Shown here in pieces: positions 20,021-33,900 of a stretch of 64,000 nucleotides of DNA. The notes beneath the pieces were generated by a model that worked only from the letters and a program-made list of their open reading frames with translations, was not told the DNA's origin and made no database searches. The position numbers were made by a program, and so were the translations under genes. The stretch is from Sclerotiophoma versabilis (Eukaryota; Ascomycota; Dothideomycetes; Pleosporales; Didymellaceae), in contig JAAROD010000076.1 of the NCBI GenBank assembly GCA_012274445.1, positions 558,001 to 622,000 on the forward strand, read 5' to 3'. Every line of letters starts with the position of its first letter. The first letter of the stretch is position 1.

Positions 20021-21330
20021 AGCTTAGTTATTATATCTTAATTTAAAAAAACATGCTTAAGATAAACTCTAATTATTATAGAAAGTTATTATAGTACTAA
20101 TATTAATTAGGTGTATCTAAATAGTTTATTTACTAGTATTATACCTAGGTATCTCTTTACTACTTATTTATACACTCTATATACTAAATCTCTTATAGTA
20201 GTATAGAGCTAAGAATAAGTTCTTCTACTAAATAATAACTCTCTTAGTATAGATTATATTAATATAATAGTCTAAAACTATTAGTATATATTTTTAACTT
20301 TAGGTTAATTCTATTCCTTCTATATATCTAATAATAAAAGCCTTAACTATGTCCTATAGAGCCTCTAAAGTAGCAGCCTAGATATAATTAATATAGCTAG
20401 AAACAGAATAGTAGAGCCTGTTTAGAAGAGAGTTCTAAACTTAAGTAAGAAGCTTATAAACTAGATAAGTAAATACTAGCTTATAGATAAGAAGCTTAAA
20501 ACTATACTAGTATTATTAGATTTCTTATAAAGTAATAACTAAGTAGTATTAGTATTTATATATAATAAATATATATAATAACTTACTACTAGCTTTATAG
20601 TAGTACTTTAGCTTAGGTATAGTCTTACTACCTATAGACTTATAAGCAGCCTTAGTAGTAAGCAGCTTATATAGTAGTAGCTTTAGGCAGGTAGTCTACT
20701 TAGTGCAGGCTATATTATAGTATAGGTATAGTATATAAGGTAGTAGGTAGTTAGTATTAAGTACTTAGTATAGGTAAGAGTATTTACTATACCTAGTATA
20801 ATATTATACTAAGGCGTAGAGTAATATAGGGCAGCTAGTATTATAAACTACTAACTATTTATAGTATAGTATAGAGCTTAAACTATAATAATAAACTATA
20901 ATAATATATAACTATACTAAGTTAAATTTATACTATTAAACAACTCTATTTATACTCTTATATAATATCTATATCTATAGCTAATATATACTTTACTAGC
21001 TAGCGTATATAACTACTATAATTTTACTAGTATAGATAGATAAAATATATAACCTATAGTAGATTCTATAATAATAAACTATAATAACTTACTAGTATAT
21101 AAAGTTAGCTATACGCTTTCTAACTATACTATTTTTAGCCTAATATAGCGTAATTTAACTAAGCTATAGCCTATATAGAGTAAGGCCTATAGTAAGTAAG
21201 CTAGTATTTCTATTTATAATAGCGCACAGACTAGCTTATAAATAATACCTTACTAGTAGCTTCTTTCTATTCTACTACTAACTACTATATAGCTATATTA
21301 TTATATATAATTATTATAGCCTATAGTATA
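20021..21330. other. RIPed DNA, no gene recognised
   Basis: AT-rich with scattered CTAGTAG-type words. I see no readable protein trace and no match to the other repeats in the window. Confidence 0.4.
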
Positions 21331-22560
21331 GACCTATTAAGTATATAAAAGATTAAAGATAAGAAGGTTAACCTATAGTCTATATTTTCTAGCACTATAT
21401 AGTATATTCCTAACTACCTTAAGCCTAAGAAGTAGAATAACCTTATTAATATAAATATTATAGACCTTTATTATAGTATATACTAACTAAAGCAGGGCTT
21501 TACCTCTAGAGATAATAAAGTTAGCTTTATTATCTTAAATTATAGTTAGTATAGCTTAGTAAAAGGTTACTTTATAAATATAAACATACTATATAAAAGC
21601 TAACTTAGTAATAGCAGCTATGCTATACTATAGAGAACTTAAAATACTATATATAATAAATAAGAATAAGTAATTAAGAGTGCTAAAAATACTAATTATA
21701 CTACTAAATATTAGCTAAAAAAAAAACTTAAGGCCTTACTAAATTATATAGCTATAATAGATATTATAAAGAAGGCTATACTTTAAGTAGTAGAGAAGGA
21801 CCTTACTAAGAAACACTTTTCTACTAATAAAAGTAGTTAGTTATTATATTTAATTATTATAGATCTATACTAACCTGCTATAGCTAAGTAGTTAGAGACT
21901 AAGCTAGTAGCTATTTATAAGAAATAGAATAATATTAACTATAAGGTTAATATAAGGAGGTATTAGGCTAGTCTAAGTAAGCTTAGTAACGCTCTAGAGG
22001 ATACTAGCACTTTAAAAGCTAGTACTAGCTATACAGCTTAGTAAATCTATAGCCTTAGTAGTATATATAAGAAGATTCTCTACTATAAGTATATAGATAG
22101 CTTCTAAAAGCTTAATACTAATAGCTTTAAGAGTAAAGTAGAGAAAGAAGAGTAGAAGAAGTTCTATAATAAGCTATTACCTAATAAGCTAGCTCTAGTT
22201 ACTAATATAAACTAGTAGTAAGTTATTATAGCCTTTTATTATATATATCTACTAACTATACTAGGTAAGTAGAGCCTCTATCTATCTTAGATACCTTTAA
22301 TAAAAAAGAACTTAAGCTTTATAGTAATAGGCCTTTTATTAAAGACTTTAATAGTAATAAGTATAAAAAGAAAATTAAGAATAATAGTCTTAAGCTAGAG
22401 GCTTATTACTAGTTAAAGCTAGATAAGTATAAGATAGATACGTAGTTTATAAAGAAATTAGCTACTACCTTAGATAATAATAAGAAGAGAGAGATAGATT
22501 TTAAAGGTTTCTTAGATTATAATGTTATAGATCTTACTAGTAATAGTAACTAGTAGCTTA
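21330..22560 (+). pseudogene. RIPed ORF of unknown family
   Basis: On the plus strand one frame (for example 21860-22250) reads as protein-like sequence interrupted only by TAG and TAA, the stops RIP makes from CAG, CAA and TGG. The product would be rich in Lys, Ser and Leu, with a Lys/Glu-rich stretch near 22130-22170. I do not recognise it. It may be a transposon protein or a RIPed host gene. Confidence 0.4.
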
Positions 22561-23048
22561 GTACTTATTTAGAGCTAATTACCTTATAGTTATAATTAAA
22601 AGTAACTTTATATAAAACCTAATCCTTTACTAGTATAATAAAAACAATTTAGCTAACCTAAAATATCTACTTTACCTTTCTTTCCTCTCTTTATATATAT
22701 AAGATGTATTTATAGGTATATAAAGTCTTAAATATCTTTCTACTTACTTCTTATTATTATACTTATTTATTATATATATAAGTATATTATAGACCTCCCT
22801 ACTTTTTTATTATACCTTCTATTTCTTCTACTCTATAGAGGCAGCTATAGCTATCCTAGGTAGCTACTCTTTTATTAATATATATTACTTTACTTTATAG
22901 TCTAGTACTCTAGATATAATAGCCTTTTATACTAATAGAACTCTATAAAGCTACTAAGGTTACTTTTCTACCTAATCTTTCTACTAGTCTTAAGAACTTT
23001 AAGCTAGTTACTCTATAAATAGTTAAAGAGAGAATATAGACCTATATC
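22561..23048. other. RIPed DNA, no gene recognised
   Basis: Pyrimidine-rich AT-rich stretch before the relic B LTR. Nothing recognisable was seen. Confidence 0.4.
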
Positions 23049-23555
23049 TATTAAAGTTATACTTTTAAGTAAAGCTTATAAGTACTATTTATATTAGTTC
23101 TTAGAGATAAGTACTAGTATAGAAAAGTCTGTAAGGGTTAGAGTTATTACCTAGTAAAACACTATAATAATAGAGAGTAATAATAAGTAGTATAGAGTAG
23201 ACTATCTAGCTTAAGAGTTAAGAGGTTAAGATTCTAAAGATAAACTTAATTAACTAAGTTAAATATAAACTATAAGAGTTATATTCCTACTAACTATATA
23301 CTAATAAATATTCTATATAGATTCTAATATTCTAGAGTTATTCTAACCTAGTATACTATAGAATATTATAGAATTCTCTAGAACGCATATAATATATTCT
23401 ACTATAGTATTCTACTAAGAGAGTAGAATAAGTAGAGTTATATATTATTAGTTTCTATATTACTAACCTTTTTAAAGACTATTAGGTTGTCTCTAAGTAT
23501 TATTAATACTTTCTTCTCTTATCTTCTACTATACTGCCTCTTAAAGTTTATAATA
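23049..23555 (-). repeat. 3' LTR of gypsy relic B (reverse orientation)
   Basis: 507-base RIPed LTR, TATTAAAG to TTATAATA, followed by the complement of a polypurine tract at 23556. Its U3 part (about 23300-23555) matches the LTRs at 57103-57595 and 58244-58739 but not the intact element's U3. Confidence 0.75.
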
Positions 23556-24150
23556 CTATTCTCCTCTTTTAACCTTTATATTCTTATAAACTTAACTCTA
23601 TAGTTTCTAAAAGTACTATATATTATTACTCTTTTAGTAACTATATTAATTATGTTAGATAACTTATAATAGTGTTTTATTAATATTATATAAAGAAGAG
23701 TTTAGAGTGCTGTATATTATTATTAAAGAAGAAGTATAGAAATTATTATTATATTAGTAGGTAGAAGTGTGTTCTAGTTAAAGTTCTAATTCTAAACTTT
23801 AAGTAAATTAACTAAGAGTTAAATTACTTAGAATAATAAGAGGCAGAGGTAGATATAGCTAAGTCTACTACTCTATAAGCTATTCTAGCTATATAAATAA
23901 AGAAAGATTTTATTTATAAAAAAAAAAAAATATTATAGTATTAGAAAAAATAGTAGGTAGATAAAGCTAGGTAGTATATTAAAAATCTTAAGGCACTTAA
24001 AGCTATTAAGGGTATTAACTAGAATATTACTTAGCTAGAGGAGAGCCTAATACCTAGGTCTCTAGCTCTTAATTAGAGTACCTTTATACTATCTATTCTA
24101 AAGAGTAATCTAGACTTTCTCCTCTTTAATAATACTAAGATAGAAGCTAT
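23556..24150 (+). pseudogene. RIPed antisense Zn2Cys6-like gene of relic B
   Basis: In the plus frame, codons at 23678, 23687, 23708, 23735, 23744 and 23768 read TAT, TAT, TGC, TAT, TAT, TGT. Their spacing is exactly C-X2-C-X6-C-X8-C-X2-C-X7-C, as in the intact antisense protein, and the flanking K-K-C-x-N-C and K-C words are shared. The four TAT codons are what RIP makes from TGT. A Lys/Glu-rich stretch follows to about 23960. Relative to its element (minus) this gene is again antisense to pol. Confidence 0.75.
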
Positions 24151-26017
24151 TAACGTACTCTATAGTTAAGTAGATTATATAATTAAGTAGATTACTCTAC
24201 TAAGACTATACTAAACCTCTACTCTATTATAGCTTATATTAGCCTACGTTAGCCTTTTATATAGTAGTATAGTATATAATATTATTTAGTAATATCTTCT
24301 ATAGGCTTTTTACACGTACGCAAGTTATACTCTATATTATAGTACTTTTTATAGCATCTTTAGGTTGCCTTACCTCTTTTAACACGTACTTACTTTCTTA
24401 CCTTCTTACTATTACTATACACTCTAAACTTAGTTAGAGTAGTTAATTAAAGGCCTTTCTTAGCTGTTAGGACTCTTTTCTGCTATAACTACTTTCTTTT
24501 ATATAATTTATGTTGCGTAGTAGCCTTATTTACTGCTTAAAGCCTAGTAATCTCCTTTTAAGCTAATACTAGCTTGTGCGCTACTATAGCTACGCCTTTA
24601 GTAAGCTTTTTAAAGGCCTTAACTATTAAAGTTAGTAAGCTGCTTATATGCCTTTAAATTCTCTCTTAAACTAGCGTTAATTACAACCCTAATTACAGGG
24701 TAGTACTTAGAGTTTAGGACTGCTAGGGCTTATCTTCTATAGTAGGTAGTAGTAGAGTACGTAGGCAGATATTAAGACCTATTATAACCTATTCTAGGTT
24801 AAAGAGAACTATTCTAGCGCCTTAGAAGCCTCCTTAGATATTACTAGAAGTAAATATCTTCTTATAGGTGCCTATAAAGTATAGTAGAAACTTAGTTTTA
24901 GTAATATAAGTAATATAGTTATATATAAGATTCTTAGCTTAGTGCCTATATACCTTCTTTAAAGAGGTAAAACAGCCTATATCTAGTAGCTATAAGAGGT
25001 GTAATAAGTATAGAGGTATATATAGTATAATAATATTTACTTCTTTATAGTATTATTAGAAGTTAAGAAAGTTATAGCTCTTATAGCTATTAATAAGAAG
25101 TAGCTAGTGTACTTCTTAGGTGCGTGTCTTTATATAGGCATTAAAGTGCTTTAACTAGTCTAGACTAAGCTTATTAGTAGTCTATCTATTCTTAGAGACT
25201 CTAATAACCTAGTTATAGAGTAGATTAGGCTCTTTATACTAGGTAGAGAGGTAGTTATAGCCTTTAAAGATAATAAAGAGTAGAATAGCCTATTCTATGC
25301 TATTAATGCTCTATATAACTATTATCTACTTCTAGTTACTCTGCTATACTGCCTTTAGTTGTTCTTAACGCTCTAAGCCTATAATAACTGCTTCTATTAA
25401 TATCTAGCCTATTATAAAGCCTGTCTTATTAAAGTTATACGTGTTATTATTCTAGATACTATACTTAGCTTTAATATTTACTATAAGCCTAAACTAGCCT
25501 CTAATAATCTCTAGATTCTTATAGAAGGCTCTCTTATAGTTATACTTATAATTAAACTTTACTTTAAGGTTAGAGTAGTGCTTAATAAACGTATTAGGCT
25601 AGTTTGCACTAATATAGCCTATATTACGCTTAGCACGTAAAGAATTAGCTATATTAGCTATAGTAGCTAGCTAAGAGGTAAATCCTTATGCGTCTAGCTT
25701 AAGAATATACTTAGTAATTATATTCTTCTTAGTCTAATCTATATTCTGTTAATTTAGAGTATAATTAGCTTATATAGGTTATCCTATATATTAAGTATAT
25801 AGTATACTGTAAGGTATGTTATATATAGCTGTAGTATATTATAGTATAAGTATTATGTTTTATTAGATAGCCTAAAGTATAAGCTATATTATAGCTTCTC
25901 TTAAGAGTATAAATTAGTATTATTATTAAGGCATTGCGTAGTAGAGTAGAGGTTTAGTACAGTCTTAGTAGAGTAATCTACTTAATTATATAATTTACTT
26001 AACTATAGAGTATATTA
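24151..26017 (-). mobile_element. Pogo-like transposon B, copy 1 (RIPed)
   Basis: 1867-base element inserted in relic B. Terminal repeats are at 24151-24235 and about 25965-26017, each with two copies of an internal unit. The minus-strand transposase relic is strongly mutated. It is close in length to copy 2 (1870 bases). Relic B resumes on the right, as shown by comparison with relic A at about 6045. Confidence 0.8.
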
Positions 26018-28745
26018 GTAGTTTATAAGGTTTATTACTAGTTTCTATATATTTTCTAAGTCTAGGTATTCTAACTACTTAATTAGGTACTAAGTTTCTT
26101 TCTTAGTTTTTTTATATATTATTATTTTTTTAACTTTCTACTTATTATTACTGTTAGCTTAGTAGTAGAAGTCTCTCTAGATTAGTATTCTTAGGTTAGT
26201 AGGTTCTAATAGTAAAATATAGAATACTAGGTAAATCTTTATATTCTTAGGTAGCTTAAGTTAATAGTTAACTAGGCTAATATACTTAGAAATAAAAAAT
26301 AGTCTAACCTTAACCTTATTTAGTTTTTTTATTATTTTTTATATTCTAAGATTTTTTATAAGAAGATAGACCTTATTTATCTTCTTTAGTTAAGGTACTA
26401 TTTTTTATTTCTAGTTAATATATAAAATAGGTTGTTCTTAAGCTTATATAATATTTTTAAGTAATTTCTAATATACTTTCTTTAGTCTAACTACTAAAGC
26501 TATTACTAATTCTACTTAAATAGAGTAATTAAAAGATTAAGTAAAGAAATTTAGGTATCTTCTATAGTTTATAAAGAATAGTATTATACCTATTACTTCT
26601 AATAACTTATTATTATAAATAATCTATACTATAGATAATAGTAAAACCTAGTTATCTTATTTCTAGTTACTATAAATCTAAAAGTATATTTCTATAGTTT
26701 AATTTATTCTCTCTATTTATTTATCTATCTGCAGATAATAGGCTATAAATAGCTTTTTCTTAGTACTTAATATAGTAAGTATTATAGTCTAATAGTTTAA
26801 TATAAAAAGCTTATCTCTATTACTAATAATTAATTTAGGTATTCTACAGTAGTAGATAATCTAATTAATAAATACTATAGCTAGCTGCTATATAGTATAA
26901 CTGTGTCTAAATAGTATTATCTTAGTATACTTAGTAAATTAATCTACTATAATAAAGATTAAGTTATAAGTATATCCTGTAATAGGGTTCTTAGAAGATA
27001 GTAGCTGTGTAATAAAATCTATTATAATGTTTATTTATAGTACTAATAGTAGCTCTATTACTTATACCTTTCTATACTTAGTATATATACTATACTTATT
27101 CTATTAGTACTATATATAGTTTTTAATAAACTTAGTAACTTTATTCTTTATATTAGAAAACTTATAATATTACTTAATAAGTTCTATAGTATAGGTAATA
27201 CTAAAGTATTTATATAGTATATTATTATAATATCTTAAGATAACTTTTTCTTAAAGTTTCTCTAGTACTTACTCTAGAATATATTATTTCTACTAAACTT
27301 ATATTACTAGATTAAGCTACTATATTAGTCCTAATAACCTATTCTTATTAACTCTAAGAATAGTAAACTTATTAATTATCTTTTTACCTATAAGGTTGTA
27401 GTATTAGCTAAGTACGTTTACTCTGCTGTTTTTCTTTCCTAGCGTATATAGGATCTTAAACCTATACTAAGTAAGTATTTCTAACTAGTGTACTTATTAT
27501 TAGTTTAGAACCTTAGTAGTAGTAAAATATACTAGGTTCTTATAATCTATATAAATAGTAAGTTCTAAGTAGCTTTCTATATATACTCTCTAGTATTATA
27601 GTATATTAATAATAGCTATAAGCTCCTTATTATATATATTATAACATTCTTCTAGTACTATAAGCTTTCTTAAGTAGTAGGTAATTAAGTACTATTAACT
27701 ATCTTATTCTTAAGTAATATATACTCCTAATACTAAATCTAAGGTATCTATCTTAAGGCGTATAGGTTTACTACTTCTAAATATAATTAGTGTAGAAGGC
27801 TCTATATATACTTACTTAAGTAATTAGAAAGTATTCTCTTATACTTATTTCTACTTAAAGAGTGTATTCTTCTATATAAGTCTTATAAATAGTAAGGCCT
27901 TTATAGAGTAGTTTTTAATAAAGTATTAGTTAAAGTTAATAAACCTAAGAAATTCTTAAATTCTCTTAACTATAGTGGGTGTTAGCTAATTCTTTATAAC
28001 CTAGATTTTCTTTTTACTTATCTTAACTCTATATCTTTCTATAATATAGCTAAGAAATTCTACTTCTTTCTTATACTATTTATACTTCTCTAGCTTTAGC
28101 CTACTAAGGTCTACTATTACTAAGTATTCTAATACTTATTATATATAGACCTTATATTCTTCTAGTATCTTACTATATACTAGAATATTATTAAGGTATA
28201 CTACTACTATAATATCTAGGTGTGCTTATAGTATATTATTAATTAGTACCTAATATACTGCTAGTATATTAGTTAGCCTAAATAGTATAACTATATACTT
28301 ATAGTAACTATAATAGGTTCTAAATACTATCTTCTATTCTTTACCTTTCTCTATATATATAAGGTTGTATACTCTATATAAGCTAAGTATAGTAAAGAAC
28401 TTTACTTCTTATAGTTAATTCTATAACTTAGATATATTAGGTAGTAGATAATAATTCTTAATAGTAATATTATTTAACTTCTAGTAATTAATATAAAGCT
28501 TTAGCTTACTATCTTTCTTTAGTATAAATAGAATAGAGAATTCTACTAGAGATTTATATTTTCTAATAAATTCTTCTATAAGGTTCTCTTTAATATACTT
28601 ATATAGTATCTTAAGCTCTTTCTTAGATAACTAATATATAGGCCTAAAGAGTAGTTCTTTCTCTTTCTTAAGTTTAATCTTATAATTTTAAAGTTAATAC
28701 TTAGGTAGTACTTTTATAGATAACTCTTTTTTAAATATTTAGATA
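26018..28745 (-). pseudogene. Gypsy relic B, pol (RIPed), truncated at right
   Basis: It parallels relic A at 6045-6835 plus 13827-15760, running on the minus strand from the chromodomain back through integrase, RNase H and part of RT. At 26806-26810 it keeps the single AAAGC that was the target of the intact chromovirus in relic A. The relic ends inside pol at pogo-B copy 2, and the protease/gag side is missing. Confidence 0.8.
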
Positions 28746-30615
28746 TAATATACCTTATAGGTAAGCTATATATATAGGTAAGCTGCGCGCTTTTACTAAG
28801 ACTATACTAAAGCCTACTCTATTATAGCCTATAACAACCTACTCTAACGCTGTATAGAGTAGAATAACCTCTAATATTACTTAGAGACCTCTTCTACTTT
28901 ATTCTTATATGTTTGCATATTATGCCTAGTCTCTTTATACTGTCTATAGTATTATTAGGAGAACTTAGCCTCTTTAGCGCATACTTTCTTCTTCTACTTC
29001 TTACTATTACTGCATGCCTTAAACTTCTGAAGAGTAGTTATCTACTAGCCCTCTTTAACTATAAGAGTTTCTTCTACCTTAATTTACTTCTTTTTATATA
29101 ATTTCTAGTGTAAAGCAGCCTTATTTACTGCTTAAAGCTTAGTAATCTTCTATTACGCTAGTACTAGCTTATATGTAATTATTACTGCCCTCTTTAAGAC
29201 CTTCTTAAACACCTTAACTATAGAGGTAGGTAAGCTATCTATATACTTCTAAATTCTTATCTTTATAAGTATTAATTATAACCTAAGTTCTAGAGTATTA
29301 CTAAGAGTCTATAACTACTAGAGTGTGTTATTAATAGAGAGTTATAGTAATAGAGTGTACAGCTTTATATTAAGAGTTAATATAACCTATTCTAGGTTAA
29401 ATAGAACTAGTCTAGCCTTTTAGAACTTTCTTTAGATATTACTAGGAGTAAATAAAGCCTTAAAGGCTGCTATAAAGTATAGTAGAAACTTAACCTTTAT
29501 AATATAGTTAATTTAGTTATAGATAAGGTTTTTAGCTTAGCGCCTATACACCTTCTTTAAAGAAGTAAAACAACCTATATTAAGAAGCTATAGGAGGTGT
29601 AATAAGTAATAAAGTATATAGGTAGTAATAATCTTATTATCCTTATAGTATTACTAGAATATAAGTAAGTTATAGCTCTTATAGCTATTAATAACTAGTA
29701 GATAGTAGGTGCTAATAGTATAGTCTTTTATATACGTATTAAAGTACTTTAGCTAGTCTAGACTAAGCTTATTAGTAGTTTAGCTATTATTAAAGACTCT
29801 AATTTCCTAATTCTATAGTAGGTCCCCCTCTTTATACTAGGAAGAGAGGTAGTAGTACGCTTTAAAGATAATAAAGTATAGAATAGCTTAACCTTTAGTA
29901 TTAACGCCCTATATAACTATTATCTACTCCCTATTACCTAGCTAGACTACCTTTAGCTATTTTTATTACTCTAAAGCTATAATAACTACTTCTATTAATA
30001 TAATACCTATTATAAAGCTAGCTTTATTAAAGTTATAGGTATTATTATTCTAAATACTATACTTAGCTTTAATATTAGCTACTAGGCTAAACTAGCTCTA
30101 GATTACCTTAGAATCCTTATAGAGAGCTTTCTTATAGTTATACTTTTAATTAAACTTTATTATAAGCTCTAGTTAGCGCTTAATTAATATACTAGGCTAG
30201 TTTAGGCTAATATAGCCTAGACTACGCTTAGCGCGTAAAGAATTATCTATATTAGCTATAGCTGTAAGCTAAGAGAGAAATCCTTATATAACTAGCTTAA
30301 GTATATACTTAATAATTACCTACTTCTTAGTATTAGTTAGGTTCTATAAGTTAGCTATAGTATTAGTGTGTAAAGGTTATTTAGTATATTATTTATATAG
30401 TATAGTTTTAGAGATATTATAGATAGCTACAGCGCGTTTTATAGAGAGCTTAGAGTTAATTCTAAGAGCTTAAACTATAAGCTGTATCTAAGCTTCTTTT
30501 AACGCGTTTAGCTAGCGCTCTTATTAAGGTATTAGTAGAGAAGTAGTATTTTAGTATAATCTTAGTAAAAGTGCACTACTTACCTATGTGCACTACTTGC
30601 CTATAAGGTACGTTA
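28746..30615 (-). mobile_element. Pogo-like transposon B, copy 2 (RIPed, full length)
   Basis: 1870-base element with terminal inverted repeats (28746-28810 and about 30560-30615). Less mutated repeats at 59605-59649 show the repeat is CGTACCTCACGGGCAAGCTG followed by a second copy of the GGCAAGCTGCGCAC unit. Ignoring RIP stops, the minus strand reads a CENP-B/pogo-type DDE transposase. The helix-turn-helix is near 30.3-30.5 kb, a DxxxSH-like block near 29.68 kb, and a C-terminal Cys/His tail with RH-NMQTYK-type residues near 28.9 kb. Confidence 0.8.
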
Positions 30616-30902
30616 TAATCTATACTACTAAGTATATTATATTACTCTTTAGTATATAGTTAGTAGAAAAATAACTCTTATAGTTTATATTTAACTTAGT
30701 TAATTAAGTTTATCTTTAGAATCTTAACTCTAACTCTTAGGCTAGATAGTCTACTCTATACTACTTATTATTACTTTCTATTATTATAGTATTTTACTAG
30801 GTAATAACTCTAACTCTTATAGACCTTTCTATACTAGCGTGTATCTCTAAGAACTAATATAAATAGTACTTATAAGCTTTACTTAAAAGTATAACTTTAA
30901 CA
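30616..30902 (+). repeat. 5' LTR of gypsy relic C, left part missing
   Basis: It begins at the pogo-B end and continues through the TATA box (near 30655) to the terminal TTTAACA at 30902, followed by the RIPed primer-site region. The R-U5 part matches the intact LTR. The few bases upstream of the TATA box do not match relic C's 3' LTR. Confidence 0.7.
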
Positions 30903-33900
30903 CTTTAAATACCTCTAAAGATAAGTACTACTTTAGAATTCTATACTACTTCTAGTAACTCTAATTTATTATATAACTATATTAATAATAATCTTAATAT
31001 AAATAAAGAATTAAATAGAGGTATAACAGCCTTTACGTCTATAGGTATATACCTAGTAGCTAAGCCTAAGACCTTTAATAGTACTTATAAAAAACTAGAA
31101 GATTAGCTTATTAAGTTTAACCTCTTCTTTATATTCTAGAGAGAATATATCTCTAAGAAAAAGTATATAATACTTATTTTTATATTTATAAAGAATTACG
31201 TGTTTATATAGATTAAACCTTCTATCTAGTATTACTATAGAGAAGGAATATTTACTAATATTAACGTATAGATTAAAGACTTTAACCTATTTAAGAAATA
31301 AATACGCTAAGTATTTAGAGTATATAATAAACTAACTATTATATATTATAATATCTAACGTATAAAGTAAACTATGTTAGCTACTAACTATACTACTAAG
31401 TTCTAGCAGCTAGCTATCTATACTAGCTAGGACAACACTATGCTAATAATAATATTCTAATAATAATATTCTAATAAGGATTAAAACTATAAGTTAAGAA
31501 GAAACTAATATAGACTACTACATCTACTAATAACTTTAACTCTCTAGTTAATATAGTAATTAATATTAATATTAAACTATATAAACTATAGTAGAAACTA
31601 TAGAAGAACCTATATATGTAAATACTAGCTTATAATACTTACCTACCTCTATACAGTCTATAGTATAATAACCTTAACTAAAGAAACTATAGAGGTAACT
31701 ACTACTAGCTAAATACTAGATACTATATATATAACAGTACTAGTAGTAGTTACTACAGACTAGAAGCTATAGACCTGTTTAATATTAATAAGAGACTAGA
31801 ACTAAGATAGAACTATAAAGGTAAGAGTAGTAATAGAAAGAATAAGTCTAGTATAACTTATTATAGTTATAGTAAACTAGGCTACTATACTAAGGACTAT
31901 TAATCTAAGAATAAAGTAGTTTAATAGCTTAATATACTTACCTATAAAGATATAAATACTAGTAATAAATAAAAGGTTCTTACTAATAATATAGAGTATC
32001 TTATAGAAGACTCTAAGACTAGATCTAATAATAACTATATTAAACTATCTAATAAGAATATATAGAATGTCTAAAGCTAAGCACCTATACTAGACTAAGA
32101 GTTAAATAAATAGTAGAAGTATCTATAGAACCTAATAGGATAGCTATTAGAATAGATAGAATAAGTATATAAATAGAGATTAAAAGTGCGTAAGTATAAT
32201 TAGCCTATAATATTCTAGTAACTACGTAATACTACTAGGTAAGAAGTAGATAGAAGTATTATCTACGCCTCTAATACTAAAGAAAGTTAGTATAATATAG
32301 ATATATATATATTTAATAAATATACTAAAGTAGAGTTAGTATTTTAGAAATTCTAAAATAATAATACTACCTTTTAGGAGAACTATAATTAGATTACTAA
32401 AGATATTAATACGAAACTATAATAAGTAGCACTTTAAACTTACGTAGGATAATAATAGGTTAACAACCTAAGTAAATCCTAATAAGATTAGTAGAAATAT
32501 AATTTTAGTTAACTTAGTACTAGTAACTATACTATATAATAGAAGCTTAAGTAATAAGTAAATAATAACTAAAGTAGAAATAAGCCTAACTTTAATAAAA
32601 AGCTAGTGCTACGTCTAAACTTATAACTAGAGTATACCTTAAACTACTAAAATCTAAATTATAGAAAGCTATTATAAATAGTATATATATATAATACCTA
32701 TTATATATATATATTAGAAAAGATAAAAGTAAAATAGTTTCTAACTCCTAAAACTATATATAGAAAATAGTAGTATAATTATAAAAATAATATTTATAAA
32801 ATATACCTCTAGAATAAGTATTCTAAGTTATATTTTCTAGGTATAGATAACTACTAAAAAAGTTTTATATATATAATTAGTTATTAATAGCTTATACTAT
32901 AATCTATATTAGTAATATTACTCTAATCTATACTATAAGCTATATAAAGGTAGTAAAATTATCTATAGATTTAGTAATAAGAAGACTTTTTTTTAGTAAG
33001 CGTTAAAAGAGTACTCTACTAAGTAATCTCTTAATACTATTAAAGATAGCTTACTTATTAAACTACCTATTAAGTTAAATAAGGTAGTTTTATTAGTACT
33101 TCTAGACTTAGGAGTATAAGTAAACTACGTATTCTAGATAGTAATATACTAAGTAGGCCTTATACTATATATAAAGAAATATACCTATTTACTCTAAGTA
33201 GCTAATAGAGAATTAATACTAGAAGAGCTATATATTATATATAAGGTAATATTAGCCTTTCTAGAAATATAAAGGTACTATAAGAAACTAACTCTAGATA
33301 TCTTTATAAAGGCTTTATATAATATTATACTAGAACTTCTCTAGTAATAAAAGTATAATCTAGAAATAAACTAGATATAGAAAAGACTTTTATTAAAATA
33401 ATATAAATATAGTACTAATATATTAAAACCTATAAAGTATATATTATAGCTAGTAAATAAAAAGAAGATTAATAATATCTCTTTAATATATAAAATATAC
33501 TAAGATAAAGTAGTTAACTATATAGATAAAAAAAGCCCCTTTATAATACTTAAGAAGAATAAGAGTATAACTTCTAGTATACTAGATATATATAGATAGT
33601 ATACCTAGATGTTTAAAAAAGTATTATCTATAAAATTACTACCTAAGTATTAACCTTAGAATTATAAAATTAAACTTAAAAAAGAGAAAGAACTACTCTT
33701 TAGGCCTATATACTAGTTATCTAAGAAAGAGCTTAAGATACTATATAAGTATATTAAACAGAACCTTATAAAAGAATTTATTAGAAAATCTAAAATCTTA
33801 GCAGAATTTTCTATTCTATTTATACTAAAGAAAGATAGTAAGCTGAGGCTTTATATTAACTACTAAAAGCTAAATAATATTACTATTAAGAATTATTATC

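Noticed and set aside
28913..29101. Hydrophobic plus-strand ORF
   Set aside because: It is the complement of the RIPed pogo-B transposase tail; RIP makes Leu/Tyr/Ile-rich shadow frames.
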